Assembly (NCBI GenBank): GCA_030710605.1
Contig: CP092873.1
Location: forward strand, 819,900-883,899
DNA: 64,000 bases
Reading direction: 5' to 3'
DNA from: Cordylochernes scorpioides
Lineage: Eukaryota > Arthropoda > Arachnida > Pseudoscorpiones > Chernetidae
Shown: piece after piece, positions 9,475-20,215 of the stretch
Layout of the letters: every line of letters starts with the position of its first letter
Numbering within the stretch: the first letter of the stretch is position 1
Translations under genes and position numbers: made by a program
Notes under the pieces: generated by a model
Told to the model about the DNA's origin: nothing
What the model saw: the letters and a program-made list of their open reading frames with translations, nothing else
Databases searched by the model: none

Positions 9475-10345
9475 ACTATGCTAGTTGAGAATAATACGAT
9501 AGATGAGAGAAAGAAAGAAAGAATATAGAATACTACGTTAGATTAGAATATAGAAGAATACTACGTTAGATTAGAAAATAGAAGAATACTACGCTCTAGA
9601 TTAGAAAATAGAAGACTACTACGCTAGATTAGAATATAGAAGAATACTACGCTAGATTATAAAATAGAAGAATACTACGCTAGATTAGAAAATAGAAGAA
9701 TACTACGCTAGATTAGAATATAAAATACTACGCTAGTTTAGAATATAGAAGAATACTACGCTATATGATATTATAGAATACTACGCTAGATGATAATATA
9801 GAATACTACGCTAAATGATAATATAGAATACTACGCTAGATGATATTATAGAATACTACGCTAGATGATATTATAGAATACTACGCTAGATGATATTATA
9901 GAATACTACGCTAGATGATATTATAGAATACTACGCTAGATGATATTATAGAATACTACGCTAGATGATATTATAGAATACTACGCTAGATGCTAATATA
10001 GAATACTACGTCAGATGATATTATAGAATACTACGCTAGTTGATGATAAAGAATACAATAGATGAGAAAGAGAAAGAAAGAATATAGAATACTACGCTAG
10101 ATGTAAATATAGACGAATACTACGCTAGATGATATTATAGAATACTACGCTAGATAAAAAAATATAGACTACTACGATAAATTAGTATACAGAATACTAC
10201 GCTAAATTAGAATATAGAAGAATACTACACTAGATGATAATATAGAATACTACGCTAGATGATAATATAGAAGAATACTACGCTAGATTAGAATATAGAA
10301 GAATACTACGCTAGATTAGAATATAGAAGAATACTATGCTATATG
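9475..10345. repeat. minisatellite, 25- and 28-bp units
   Basis: About 30 tandem units. One type is GATGATATTATAGAATACTA plus CGCTA (25 bp); the other is a 28-bp form with ATTAGAATATAGAAGAATAC plus TACGCTAG. The 28-bp form dominates at both ends and the 25-bp form in the middle. An interrupted AGAGAAAGAAAGAA patch appears twice (about 9505 and 10070). Confidence 0.9.
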
Positions 10346-10734
10346 ATATATAGCCGTAAAAACATCAGATCCACATGTCTACCTTCCCCATCCATTCCTC
10401 CATCCATCCATTTGTCCCTCACTCTATTTGTCCATCTTACTTCATCCTTCATCGCCTATCACAGAAATTTCTCCATTAATTTCTATCCAGAGAAGCTCTC
10501 TGTGGCTCTCCTATCTAATCACCTAGAGCGGCCAATTTACCTCTTCCTCACTCCTATATCTATCAGACAGTATCATTACCAAGGTGGTTATACATCAGAA
10601 ATATACTAAATAATATATATTCCAGATATTTTATCAAGATATCATCTATTACGATGCACTAGCGCGCCATCTGTTATCAAATTACAAAACTATTTTAGAC
10701 GCGTAATTTTTCAATTATATGTAATTCTGCTGTC

Positions 10735-10995
10735 CTAAAAGCTTATGTCCATAGTTCATCTAAAATACCCTTTCGAAGAGTCAAGCATCAGTATCACTAT
10801 AAAAGGAAGTTCCAAAAATGCAATATAACAGCGGTATGGTAGATTAAACTGGCGAAACCGCTGGGAGGGTTCACCACTGATGAACCAGGCCCTCCCATTA
10901 ATTTTTCCATTGCAGTAAGGGCAGTAGAAATTGTTTAATTTTAAAAAAGAATATTACGCGTCTATAATAGTTTTGTAATTAAATATAATCTATAT
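10735..10995 (+). repeat. family K structured repeat, sense copy
   Basis: Core on the plus strand: GCGGT (10831), CTGGC-GAAA-CCGC (10849-10861), GGGAGGG (10863), CTGATGA (10877), CCAGGCCCTCCC, then GCAGTAAGGGCAGTAGAAAT and ACGCGTCTATAATAG. There is no ORF. Copies or parts recur at least a dozen times in both orientations. See the finding on its possible pseudoknot. Confidence 0.75.
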
Positions 10996-11094
10996 TTGAT
11001 TACCCAATATAGAAATAACATAATATAAACCTATTTGTATACTCTTTCATTCTTTTTATATCAATTCAAAGAAAAAGCATCTCCAAATCATGTA

Positions 11095-11255
11095 ACTAAA
11101 AGTTGCTGATGGCTTGCGCCATCTATCTGAATAAATATCAACTATTCATTGATTTTTAATTATTCCAGAATTGATTAAATTAATTTGAGAATAATTAAAA
11201 ATCAAAGAAGAGTTGATATTTATTCCGACAGTTGGCGGGAAACAACAACAACGAG
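11095..11255. repeat. foldback of hammerhead-element tail
   Basis: GTTGCTGATGGCTTGCGCCA and ATATCAACTATTCATTGATT are followed by an inverted version (AATCAAAGAAGAGTTGATAT). It is related to the 3' part of the element at 7625-7790. There is no hammerhead core in this copy. Confidence 0.5.
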
Positions 11256-11704
11256 TGTTTATAGGGGAAGAGTGACCTCTGGCGGTCGTTTTAGAAGAGT
11301 ATTTGAATTTATGAAATTATAATTTAAAATAAAATAATATTTTTATACAATATATATATATATATGTGGTACATAAATACATAGGTACAGTGTTATAGAC
11401 AAGATATAACACAGAATAAATAATTCACCAAACGAACCACGTATAATTAAGAGTGAGCAGAAGAAAAGGGAAATGTTTGCCAGAAGATTATGAGGAATTT
11501 GGAAGTTTCCCGTTACAGTAATCCCAAATTCCCTCTAGCTATAGACTATCTACAGTGAATGAATCAAGTTTGTATATGTTACCAACATTGTGTGTACATT
11601 TATGCTATCTTAACACCTAAATAATAATAAATTTACTTTTTTTTATTATAATTACCTAGTCATATGAGAGATAAAAAAAGTCATTTAATCATTATTATAT
11701 TGTA

Positions 11705-11865
11705 AGGCTGAACGCCAACCTTTATCAAGTCATTACATTTTTGCATGTTTGAGTTTGTGTATACAAAAATGTAATGTCTCGATAAAGGTTGGCGTTCAGC
11801 CAGCCGAAATATTGGCAAATAAATCTTGTATTTAATCTAATATATGCCTTTTTACTATTAATATA
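11705..11865. repeat. partial family F foldback
   Basis: A short left arm (CTGAACGCCAACCTTTATCA) and a complete right arm around GTATACAAAAATGTAATG. Same family as 8531-8755. It ends just before the mini-Helitron. Confidence 0.7.
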
Positions 11866-11873
11866 TACAGTTA

Positions 11874-12179
11874 TCAGAGTCATCAAGCAACAATTCTTAA
11901 TAATCAATTCTGTCACCGTTTGCTTTTGTGAATGGAATAAATACCCAAATATGGCCATTTCTCATAACCATCGGTGGTTCAGTGGTAGAATGCTCGCCTG
12001 CACGCGGGCGGCCCTGGTTCGATTCCCGGCCGATGCTTTTTTTTTTACAATTTTTAAAACTCATTTATATATTATACAAGAATGACATCCACGGCGCCAA
12101 TTTATAATTGTAACGAATAGTATCTAAATAAAGCATTTAATCGGGTAAAACCCGGGCGTTGCCCGGGTCATTCGGCTAG
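11874..12179 (+). mobile_element. mini-Helitron carrying a tRNA-Gly copy
   Basis: 306 bp that begins TCAGAGTCATCA after an A and ends in CTAG before a T. A perfect 7-bp hairpin CCCGGGC-GTT-GCCCGGG lies 8 nt before the CTAG. TC...CTRR ends, a 3' hairpin and A/T insertion are the marks of Helitrons. The copy at 48229-48569 (minus) shares the ends, the tRNA and much of the interior, but not the outside sequence. No Rep/helicase is present, so it is non-autonomous. Confidence 0.7.
11968..12036 (+). pseudogene. tRNA-Gly(GCC) pseudogene
   Basis: The cloverleaf matches animal tRNA-Gly-GCC: D arm GGTTCAGTGGTAGAA and T arm GGTTCGATTCC. One base is missing in the anticodon loop (CTGCAC where CTGCCAC is expected) and the first acceptor pair is lost. 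A T-run terminator follows. The other copy (48423-48493) has the full loop. Confidence 0.85.
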
Positions 12180-12660
12180 TCTAATATATATGTTTCATAA
12201 TTAAAAGGAAAGGTTTAGAATAATTGATATAGAAATGAAGGTATAATATATAGCAAGCTCTCTTGTCTCTAGCACTGAAGAGTAAGATTAAAGTAGTGTT
12301 AGATCTATAATATACGAAAGAAAATTCAAATATAGGACCTTTTATACTGGTAACGTTTTTTGTTTGCTATGCATATAGTTTCTCCTTCTTTTCCCTTCTA
12401 AGAAGTGATTATGGATTGCTCTATTTTCATAACATATAACTATATGATTTTATTACGTAGAAAGATAACAAGGAGTGTCAACGAGTTCGGTGTATGTCCA
12501 GGTATGATGTCAAGATACTGAGGAGATATTGATGGCTGCACCAAACGGCTGATGAAATCATCTGAAGGTAAAATATCTTCTGTTACATCACTTTACACAG
12601 TGTTGAAGCACGAATGCTTCTTATAATACAATATAATGCGGTATATGATTGTAGAACAAA
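12180..12660. other. AT-rich, no gene
   Basis: The first part repeats, inverted, sequence also present near 8010-8170 (GACCTTTTATACTGGTAACG). No coding or RNA signal. Confidence 0.4.
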
Positions 12661-12699
12661 GTTTGAAAATTATACCTGTTCAGAGAGAGAGAGAGAGAG

Positions 12700-12739
12700 A
12701 ACGCTTCACGATTTTGTGTGTCATCCTTTCGCAGGGGCC

Positions 12740-12779
<40 letters not shown>

Positions 12780-12793
12780 ACCGCCGAACAAGC
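12700..12793 (-). pseudogene. U6: U6 snRNA-like copy
   Basis: On the minus strand it matches U6 from near its 5' stem (GCTTGTTCGGCGGTACATAT) through the ATACAGAGAAGATTAGCATG region with the ACAGAGA box and AGC triad, to ATCGTGAAGCGTTC. Differences include GCGAAAGG for GCGCAAGG. The 3' end runs into CT repeats with no T-run terminator, and no TATA or PSE is evident upstream. I therefore favour a pseudogene, although the catalytic core is intact. It is flanked by GA/CT microsatellite on both sides. Confidence 0.85.
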
Positions 12794-13214
12794 GAGAGAG
12801 AGATTGATATTTGACTATTACCTGTTCTTACATAATAGTTAAAATTCTAGCTGTTTTGCGTAATGTTCTTTTGTTTGTAAAATTAATTAATTTTACCGCG
12901 TGCCAAGTATGTAAATTTTGGATAGCTTTGTTAAATAAAATCAGTGTGTTTGTAACTACGCCCGTGTGTGGGATTCCTTTATAGAATAACTCTCCCTTTG
13001 TGATTCAACGAGTGATCGCCTCAACTCAAAACAATTACAGTTCTCAGAAGGTAGCGGAGACCCTTGGTACTATTTGTAAGCAGAAGAGCGCCTCCAGCCA
13101 AGGTTAAACAATACCGCTATAGCTACTTTACATCTAAAAGTGAAATGGGTAAAACAGGAAGATAGGGGAACCATTATTTGTATAAAATAATATATGGTTT
13201 AATGATATATATTA

Positions 13215-13370
13215 AAGTAGAACGGCATTTGAAAATTATACCGCATGTGTTTCTTTTGAACGAAAATTCGAAATTTATTTTAAGGAAAAATAACGATTAT
13301 TTCTAACCTTAGGGATGAAGTATGAAAGGAATTGTGCAGAGTAATGATAAACGTGAAAATAAAGTTTTCT
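13215..13370 (-). repeat. SINE-A body fragment
   Basis: Contains CCGCATGTGTTTCTTTTGAA, TAACGATTATTTCTAACCTT and GGGATGAAGTATGAAAGGA, as in the copy at 19310-19539, but without the tRNA-like head. Confidence 0.65.
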
Positions 13371-13379
13371 TTTACACAC

Positions 13380-13695
13380 ACATATATATATATTGCTTAT
13401 CCTTAGTACACGTGGTACAGGTCAGGGTAATCATGATGGGTAGAAGTAGGTCACTGCTTTTACTGTAAATGTACCACATGTCTACACATGTGAAAAGCAG
13501 TTCGACTTTGCACTTACAAATGTTCCAGAGCCCCATTTGGTTACTTGCACTCACTGGTGGGGTTGGACTTTTGCAAGAATCGGGGGCCATTGGAGTATTT
13601 TTTTTAAATCAGAAAAAAAGTGCCCAATGCGGGAATCGAACCCGGGTCGTAGCGGTCGAAAACCAACGGTTTAAACCATCCTCCCATCGACCCTC
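13380..13695 (-). repeat. second tRNA-related SINE (SINE-B)
   Basis: Minus strand: a tRNA-like head with box B GGGTTCGATTCCCG and 3' TTGGGCAC, then about 240 bp including ACATGTGTAGACATGTGGTA and CCTGTACCACGTGTACTA. The copy at 19905-20215 matches over the whole length in the opposite orientation. Anticodon arm pairing is poor, so I do not call a tRNA. Confidence 0.65.
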
Positions 13696-13823
13696 CTATA
13701 CAAACTTGAATGATTAGAGTTATATGTTATCTAAATAGAGTTTTGATAATTGTGAAATAAACTGCAGTGGAGTTTCGTGTGTAGGAAAGATTAGCAATCA
13801 ACTTTATAAAGTGGAGTTAATTT

Positions 13824-13923
13824 NNNNNNNNNNNNNNNNNNNNNNNNNNNNNNNNNNNNNNNNNNNNNNNNNNNNNNNNNNNNNNNNNNNNNNNNNNNNN
13901 NNNNNNNNNNNNNNNNNNNNNNN
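13824..13923. other. assembly gap (100 N)
   Basis: Exactly 100 N, a conventional gap of unknown size. The right edge lies inside a family K foldback, which probably caused the break. Confidence 0.99.
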
Positions 13924-14290
13924 TCTCTTTAAAGTTTTACACAAATAAATTTATTGGCAATGCGCTTCTTTTAAATATCATCAAATATTATCTCTACAGA
14001 CCTTACTGCAATGATATGAGTTATTGAATGAGAGGGCTTGGCTCATCAGTAGTGAACCCTCTCAGCAGTTTCGCCAAATTGATCTCTAGACCGCTCTACT
14101 ATTGTATTGGATTGGTTTGGAAAATTCACTACTGATGAGCCATGCCCTCTCATTCAATAGCTTATATCATTGCAGTGAGGTCTGTAGAGATAATATTTGA
14201 TGATATTTAAAAGAAGCGCATTTCCAGTAAATTTATATGTGTAAAACTTTAACGATAGATGGCAATTAAATTTAATCTACTAATATATAT
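13924..14290. repeat. family K foldback (GAGAGGG subtype)
   Basis: Two family K arms face each other (TCATTGCAGTGAGGTCTGTA on the right; its complement on the left). The left arm, read minus, has GCGGT, TTGGC-GAAA, GAGAGGG, CTGATGA and GCCAAG-CCCTCTC. The right arm keeps CTGATGAGCCATGCCCTCTC. Both arms end in TAGATGGC-type or TTTACACA-type termini. A relative is at 58985-59270. Confidence 0.75.
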
Positions 14291-14317
14291 AGATAAAGAA
14301 CTCTTCCTGAATTGAAA

Positions 14318-14526
14318 TTAGACGAAAAACATGGTGAAGGAAGACGAGTTTCTTTTATTGACGAATAGGTGCAAGCTTTCGGGTAAAAACCCTTCAACAG
14401 GCGAGCGTGACTTATATGAACAGTTCTTATAAGTCGCGCTCGCCTGTCGAAGGGTTTTTACCCGAAAGCTTGCACCTATTCGTCAATAAAAGAAACTCCT
14501 CTTCCTTCACCATGTTTTTCGTCTAA
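14318..14526. repeat. foldback element, about 97-bp arms
   Basis: A near-perfect palindrome from TTAGACGAAAAACATGG to CCATGTTTTTCGTCTAA with a short loop at about 14415-14430. Arms include GGTGCAAGCTTTCGGGTAAA. No homologue elsewhere in the window except the general motif GGTGTAACAACCCTTCG near 54355. Confidence 0.8.
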
Positions 14527-14734
14527 CTACTAATATATATTTGTTATGATTCTTTTTGAAATAAAACATTTTTCTTCCAAATGGCGTGGAAAATGCTATA
14601 GAGGTTCTAAACCAGGAGGGAGACAAATAGAGACAGCTATAAACTTGTAGCGTTGATGCTAAACCACATAAAAAGGATGAATTCCTTAGATAGATTTGAC
14701 TGTAAATAGTATGGAAAATGAACCAATTTATAAC

Positions 14735-14870
14735 CATATAAGCAATATGGTTGATTAAACAGGTGAAACCGCTGGGAGGGGTTTACCACTGATGAGTCAC
14801 GCCCTCCTAATCTTTTTTTTTTATCGCAGCAAGAACAATAGGAAGAGATTGAGATTGAATCTTCTTTATT
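14735..14870 (+). repeat. family K copy, degenerate
   Basis: Has GGTGAAACCGCTGGGAGGGG, CTGATGAGTCACGCC and GCAGCAAGAACAATAGGAAG. The GCGGT arm is lost and the first helix is damaged. Confidence 0.6.
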
Positions 14871-14984
14871 GCAGCGCTCATATATGATTATATAAGGCTA
14901 AATACATAAATATGAGTAAATATATGAATAAATAAATTTAAATATATAAAATAATTGACAAAGATACATATATACAGAAATATA

Positions 14985-15345
14985 TACAAGGTCTTTATTG
15001 GTGTCGCCAACCGCGGGAACGACTCCGCCACCGGTGGAATACGAGAGTTATTTCCCACAGAGTGGGCAGGTCGATGTGATGGCTGGTGTTACCCACCTCA
15101 AGATCAAGATGGTACTTGTAGATGGTAGCCTTCGCCACACTTGTTATCTTCATTCCCTCGGGATGGAGGCCGACGCCGAAGAGCCAGGCCTGCAGATCCA
15201 GGGGCATTTCGCAGGAGGCGAACACCTCCCGGAGCAGGGGTCGCATGGAACGGCAACTCCAATATCTGTGGGTCAGCGACCTGTCGCTGGACCCACAGGC
15301 GGCACAGTTGGCACGCCTCGAGGCAGGATGGTCAGGACAATAGGA
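14985..15345 (-). pseudogene. LINE ORF2 C-terminal remnant
   Basis: Minus-strand frame with a Cys/His segment C-P-D-H...C-A-A-C...THRYWSC, similar to the zinc finger that ends many non-LTR reverse transcriptases, followed by about 75 residues ending WRSRSRGWRHQ. It is much richer in GC than its surroundings. A second, shorter 3' piece with the same GATAACGCCAACCGCGGGAA-like end is at 16667-16790. The RT itself is absent, as expected from 5' truncation. Confidence 0.6.
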
Positions 15346-15959
15346 AGAAAGAGAGTGAATTTGTTTCATTTGAAACATAAAAATATAAATTTCGTTATGA
15401 ATAGTTTCCGTATATATCCCCGAGTACAGTTGTAAATATGCAACATGTAATAAATATGTAAATAGGAAGATATGACCAGCGAGATCCTTGACTCCACGTT
15501 TAATCAGCTCCAGTACTGTAAAAGGTTTTTCCGGAGATCTTTCCAGTATTTCCATTAAGCTGTCAGACATAATAGGATTGGAAAATCGCCATTTTTCTCT
15601 TTCCAAAACTTTCTCTTGTTTCTCAAGATGATTTGATCGATTCTGACGGTTTTTAAATTCTTCTTTGTGTGGGAATTCTGAATCATTCCTTACCTCTCTT
15701 TTATATACTTTTACCTAAATCATATATAAAGGTATATAATACTTATTGGTGGACAAAATTAAACAGAATAGATTCTTTCTTAAGTATATCTTCATACATA
15801 GCTCATCTTATATGATTAATATTAATATTTAAATGTAATTATCTCTAAATAATATAGATTTATCGAACAAATGTGAAAATATAACAAAACTTAAGAAAGT
15901 TGAAGACTTTGTTATTGCCGGTCGTCTGTTTTTTTTTTTAAGGAAACAGAGTCAATTTT

Positions 15960-16325
15960 TGTTTACACTTGGTTATCTCGTGTGTCTTCAATAAAGGTCA
16001 CTGTAATACCTTTCAGAGTTATTGTCTGAATCCCGATATACATGCTAAAAGCTACAACTTCCTTAAGTTTTGTCCATGAGTGTATATTGGTTATCTCGTT
16101 TGTCTTCAATAAAGGTCACTGTAATACCTTTCAGAGTTATTGTCTCAATACCGATATACATGCCGAAAGGTACAACTTCCTTAAGTTTTGTCCATGAGTG
16201 TATATTGTTTATCTCGTGTGTCTTCAATAAAGGTCAATGTAATATCTTTCAGAGTTATTGTCTGAATCTCGATATACATGCTGAAAGGTACAACTTCCTT
16301 AATATATGCATATGAGTGTATATTT
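15960..16325 (+). repeat. 118-bp satellite, about 3 units
   Basis: Three head-to-tail units with GTTATCTCGTGTGTCTTCAA, CAGAGTTATTGTCTGAATCC and TTTTGTCCATGAGTGTATAT. Upstream sequence (GCCGGTCGTCTGTTTTTTTT) is shared with the array at 21440, so the two may be parts of one element family. Confidence 0.85.
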
Positions 16326-16666
16326 TAAATACGTGCTTCTGTTAACTTCGGCATTAAACACATGATTCTATTCTTTGTTCTAATTTCTAAGTCACCTGTG
16401 AAAACTGATTTTGTTATCAATTCACTAAGGTATTTTACCACATTTCCCTGTAGTTTTATAACTATTTATCCAGATAATTCTTGTAATAGCATTGAATATG
16501 TGTTCAAGTGAAGACTTATAAAAATTAAAAAGACGTATATACAGTATATTAGTAGGAATAGCTAAATATGAATAATTAAGGATAAAAATAATGATGAATA
16601 TATAAATGGGAATTAAATGATACAAATTTATAAAATAATTGATAAATGTACACAAGGTTGTATACA

Positions 16667-16790
16667 ATGTATTTTTATTGATAACGCCAACCGCGGGAAA
16701 GACTCCGCCACCGGTGGACTGCGAGAGTTCTTTCCCACAGAGTGGGCAGGTCTAGATGATGGCTGGTGTTACCCACCTCAAAACACCAAT
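16667..16790 (-). repeat. LINE 3' end fragment
   Basis: Matches 14998-15095 (CGCCAACCGCGGGAAAGACT, CTTTCCCACAGAGTGGGCAG). It is the terminal part only, as from severe 5' truncation. Confidence 0.6.
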
Positions 16791-16929
16791 GAGAAACTCA
16801 AAAATATATTTAAAATTTTCATTATCCTCAATGTATTATTTAAATTGGAAAATATTTCCATACAGAAAATATATGTGACGGTGATTGGAATCTATGTGGC
16901 GGGGGTTGGAATCTATGTGACAGAGAAAT

Positions 16930-17520
16930 AGCACTAACCAACTGCCAAATAGGAATAATCGCTGGGAAAGGATCAAATTATCGGCTGCCAAAATGGAAAT
17001 TTTATGGGATATCGGCTGATATTTTAAAATGTCGTCTGTCATATATTGATAATCGAATTGTCCAATCAACGGTCATTCTCATAGTGGCGGCCGTTTATGC
17101 AAATTTGGGAAGGTTGTAAATTATGTAGATGGCTCAGTCCATAAACTGTCCGCATTATGGGTTTGTCCCGTTTATTGCGGTCATTGAATAAATTCGGTCA
17201 TCGATAGAACGTTCACCCTCCGCCCAGACTGGATCACTTCACACACTTCAATCGTTTTTAGTACCATCTTTAGTACCATATTCCCATTGCCCATGATTAT
17301 AGTTAAGTTTTAATAGTTCAAGAGTTTATTGAATTTAGTTTGATGTGTGTCTCGAGATGATATCATTCAACCTGCGCGTATCTAAGATGTTTATATTTTC
17401 ATAAATCTTTCTTTGATTCTCTCTCTTATTCTGTATTTGACCTTATATAATCTTATATGGACATTGTAATAAACCAGTTTCAATCTCAATCAATTTCTCT
17501 TATAATATATTTATCATAAT
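16930..17520. other. no gene recognised
   Basis: Unique AT-rich to mixed sequence. No ORF with family motifs, tRNA or tandem repeat. Confidence 0.4.
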
Positions 17521-17530
17521 ATCACATATA

Positions 17531-18842
17531 CACAGTCTAGCCATAAATTCTGTTACAAACAATTTTATAAATTAAATGATTAAGAACAAAAACTAATGGA
17601 ATATAAATACATATTTTATTAGACAATTGGATATAGATTTTAAATATATACAAGCATTCAAAATGTTCTCCCTTATTTTTGACACAGGATCTCAAACGTT
17701 CGGGCCACTGATCTATGGTGGCACGCACCTTTTCTAAGGGTATTTCTTTCATTGCTCTCACCAATGCTGATTTCAATTTATCCAAATTATGATATCTTTT
17801 ATAGCACACCTTCTCCTCTAAATATGCCCACAAACTGTAATCAAGGGGGTTTAAATCGGGGCTTCCAGAGGGCCATTCATTGGCCTTTATGAACTCCGGA
17901 ACATTCGTCTCCAACCATTGTTGAGTTGATTTAGCCTTGTGAGCAGGAGCTGAATCTTGTTGAAATATCCAATGTTCTCCATTAAACATTTTTGTATTCA
18001 GAGGCTTTACTATTTGTTACAAAATGTCTTATTTATAGTTTTTAGCTGTATTTTTTACCCCTTTGGCACAAAAGTGGAGATCTGTTACACCTTGGTAGCT
18101 AACTCCCCACCAAACCATGACAGAAGAAGGATGGTGACTTTTTCAAGTCTTCTGACTTTCAAAGAAGCTTCTAGAGAGCTACGAGCATATATCCTATCAT
18201 TCTGACGATTAATCTTTTCCTCGACAGTGAAAAATTTCTCGTCTGTGAAAAGGATTCTCTCATGCCACCGACCATCATGCTGCGCCAACAACATTTTTGA
18301 TCTAACCCTTCTAATATCTCTAAGAGGAGGGGTTATCAAATGACCTGTGCGTCGTTTGAAAGCTCTCAGTCCAAAGTCTTCGTTGATTATCCTTGAAACT
18401 ATCTTGGAGCTAAATTTATCTGCTTTGCTAAGATCTTTTGTTTGCAGTGTGGATTTCGACGAATTCTTTCGCGAATGGCTTTTATAGCTGCTTGCGTTCG
18501 TTGCATGCGAGGTCGACCAGATCTTTCAAGGTCATCAATAGTGCAAGCCTTGTTGAACCTTTCAATGATTCGATAAACAAATTGACGCGTAATATTCAAA
18601 TTTTGTAAAAGTTTAAAAAGGGTGAAAGATTTTGGCCTACCTTGTGTAAGGCTATTACAACTATAGGGTTTTCTTTAATACCCAAACCCATTATCAAAAA
18701 ACAAATATATTTCGATTTTTTTTTCTGTGCACGTGTGCACGAGATATTCAAATAACAACAACTGTATTTTGAATACTTAACGCGGTCAAATTAATTTTTA
18801 TCACTGATTTGGTTTTCTAACAATATTTATGGCTAGACTAAG
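17531..18842 (-). mobile_element. DD37D mariner-type transposon
   Basis: A 1312-bp element flanked by TA on each side (17529-17530, 18843-18844). The terminal repeats read CACAGTCTAGCCATAAAT and CTTAGTCTAGCCATAAAT. It holds one transposase pseudogene on the minus strand. Length, TA target and the catalytic spacing fit the maT/DD37D mariner group. Confidence 0.9.
17537..18668 (-). pseudogene. mariner (DD37D) transposase, frameshifted
   Basis: Almost full length but split by small indels. The N-terminal helix-turn-helix part begins near 18668 and continues at 18399-18599 (FVYRIIERFNKACTI, ERSGRPR). The middle (18085-18339) has the first catalytic Asp in ILFTDEKFFTVEE. A short stretch in another frame (about 18000-18115) holds VMVWWGVSYQG and has an in-frame TAA. 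The C-terminal part (17537-17989) has WIFQQDSAPAHK and GSPDLNPLDYSLW. Counting from QQD to PLD gives 37 residues between the last two Asp. At least three frame breaks and one stop make it inactive. Confidence 0.9.
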
Positions 18843-18859
18843 TATATATATTTATAGTT

Positions 18860-19084
18860 ATTAGATAATAAAAATGCATATAATGGAATTAATAAAAGAT
18901 TTATTTGCTAATATTTCGGTTGGCTGAACGCCAACCTTTATCGAGGCATTATATTTTTGTATACACCTAGTATAGTAGTGTATATAAAAATGTAATGCCT
19001 CGATGAAGGTTGGCGTTCAGCCTGTCTAAATATTGGCAAAATAAATATTTTATTAAATCCATTATATGCATTTTTATATCTGAT
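18860..19084. repeat. family F foldback copy
   Basis: Same arms as 8531-8755 (TTAGATAATAAAAATGCATA...TATGCATTTTTATATCTGAT). It lies 17 bp from the mariner end. Confidence 0.8.
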
Positions 19085-19309
19085 GAATTAAATGTGGATT
19101 TCTCTATTTTCAAAACAAAATATATAGTTATAGGTTTAAAAATATTAGTTACACGATTAGGAAATGCCTTTTTCTTTTAAATTTATCCATCTGATCCAAG
19201 TGCATATTCACTTTTGTATTATTTTTGACTTTTTCTTTATACATCATCTAAGATTTTTTTGCCAAATGGTCGTAACAATATACAAAAATACTCATGCAAG
19301 AATATCTTT

Positions 19310-19539
19310 GTTGTAGAATGACATTTGAAAATTATTCCGCATGTGTTTCTTTTGAACGAAAAATCTAAATTTATTTTAAGGAGAAATAACAATTATTTCT
19401 AACCTTAGGGATGAAGTATGAAAGGATGAATTGTGAAGAGTAATGATAAATGGAAAAACAAAAGTGTCCAGGGATGGGAATCGAACCCTCAGTGTTCCGC
19501 TTACTGGGCAGATGCCATGTCCACTAGGCTACCCTGGAA
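19310..19539 (-). repeat. SINE-A copy with tRNA-like head
   Basis: Head at 19466-19539 (minus), with GTTCGATTCCCATCCCTGGA and TAGCCTAGTGGACATGGCAT. Body at 19310-19465. The first acceptor bases have decayed (TTCCAGG). Confidence 0.7.
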
Positions 19540-19904
19540 TTGTTAATCAAATTCAATGATTCTACAGTAGACGGCAATATTTTGATAAATTCCGAGTTTC
19601 TCGGCGTATTCTGCTGTTTCAAAGTTGTGGAACGTTGAACCACGTGACTGGATGATAGCGCATGCGTGGATTTAGTCGATAATTTAACTGGCTAAAACGA
19701 CAAGCTTATTAGACTGAAGGATCGGCTGGCGTCAGCAGAAGATCTAGCGAACAGAAACTCCACAGAGTAACTGATAGAAGGTGCTGAGACATGATATGCA
19801 AATAAGTGAGATTGAAAAAATATATCTTTAAATTAAACTGATAAGAGAAAAAGCGAAGAAAATATAATCAAAATTGATGTGTTTTCTCTTATGGTGTCTG
19901 AACT

Positions 19905-20215
19905 CATATTCACTGGGGGTAGGTGGAAGGATGGTCTAAACCGTTGGTTTTCGACCGCTACGACCCGGGTTCGATTCCCGCATTGGGCACTTTTTTTTCT
20001 GATTAAAAAAAAATCCACCAATGGCCCCAGAATTTTGAAAAAGTTCAACCATACCAGCAAGTGCAAGTAACCAAACAGGGCTCTGACACATTTGTAAGTG
20101 CAAAGTCGAATTGCTTTTCACATGTGTAGACATGTGTACTTACAGTAAAAATAGTCGCTTACTTCTACCCACCATGTTTATCATGACCTGTACCACGTGT
20201 ACTAGGGATAATAAA
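19905..20215 (+). repeat. SINE-B copy
   Basis: Head GATGGTCTAAACCGTTGG...GGGTTCGATTCCCG, 3' TTGGGCAC, a T-run, then the long body ending CCTGTACCACGTGTACTA. Opposite orientation to 13380-13695. Confidence 0.65.

Noticed and set aside
10849..10885. Type II hammerhead ribozyme in family K
   Set aside because: GAAA, CTGATGA and a 5-bp stem II are present, but only 19 nt remain for stems I and III, and stem I has no convincing pairing. Reported as a structured repeat instead.
13615..13690. tRNA gene at the SINE-B head
   Set aside because: Box B is good but the acceptor and anticodon stems do not pair; an identical head followed by the same 240-bp body at 19905 shows it is a SINE.
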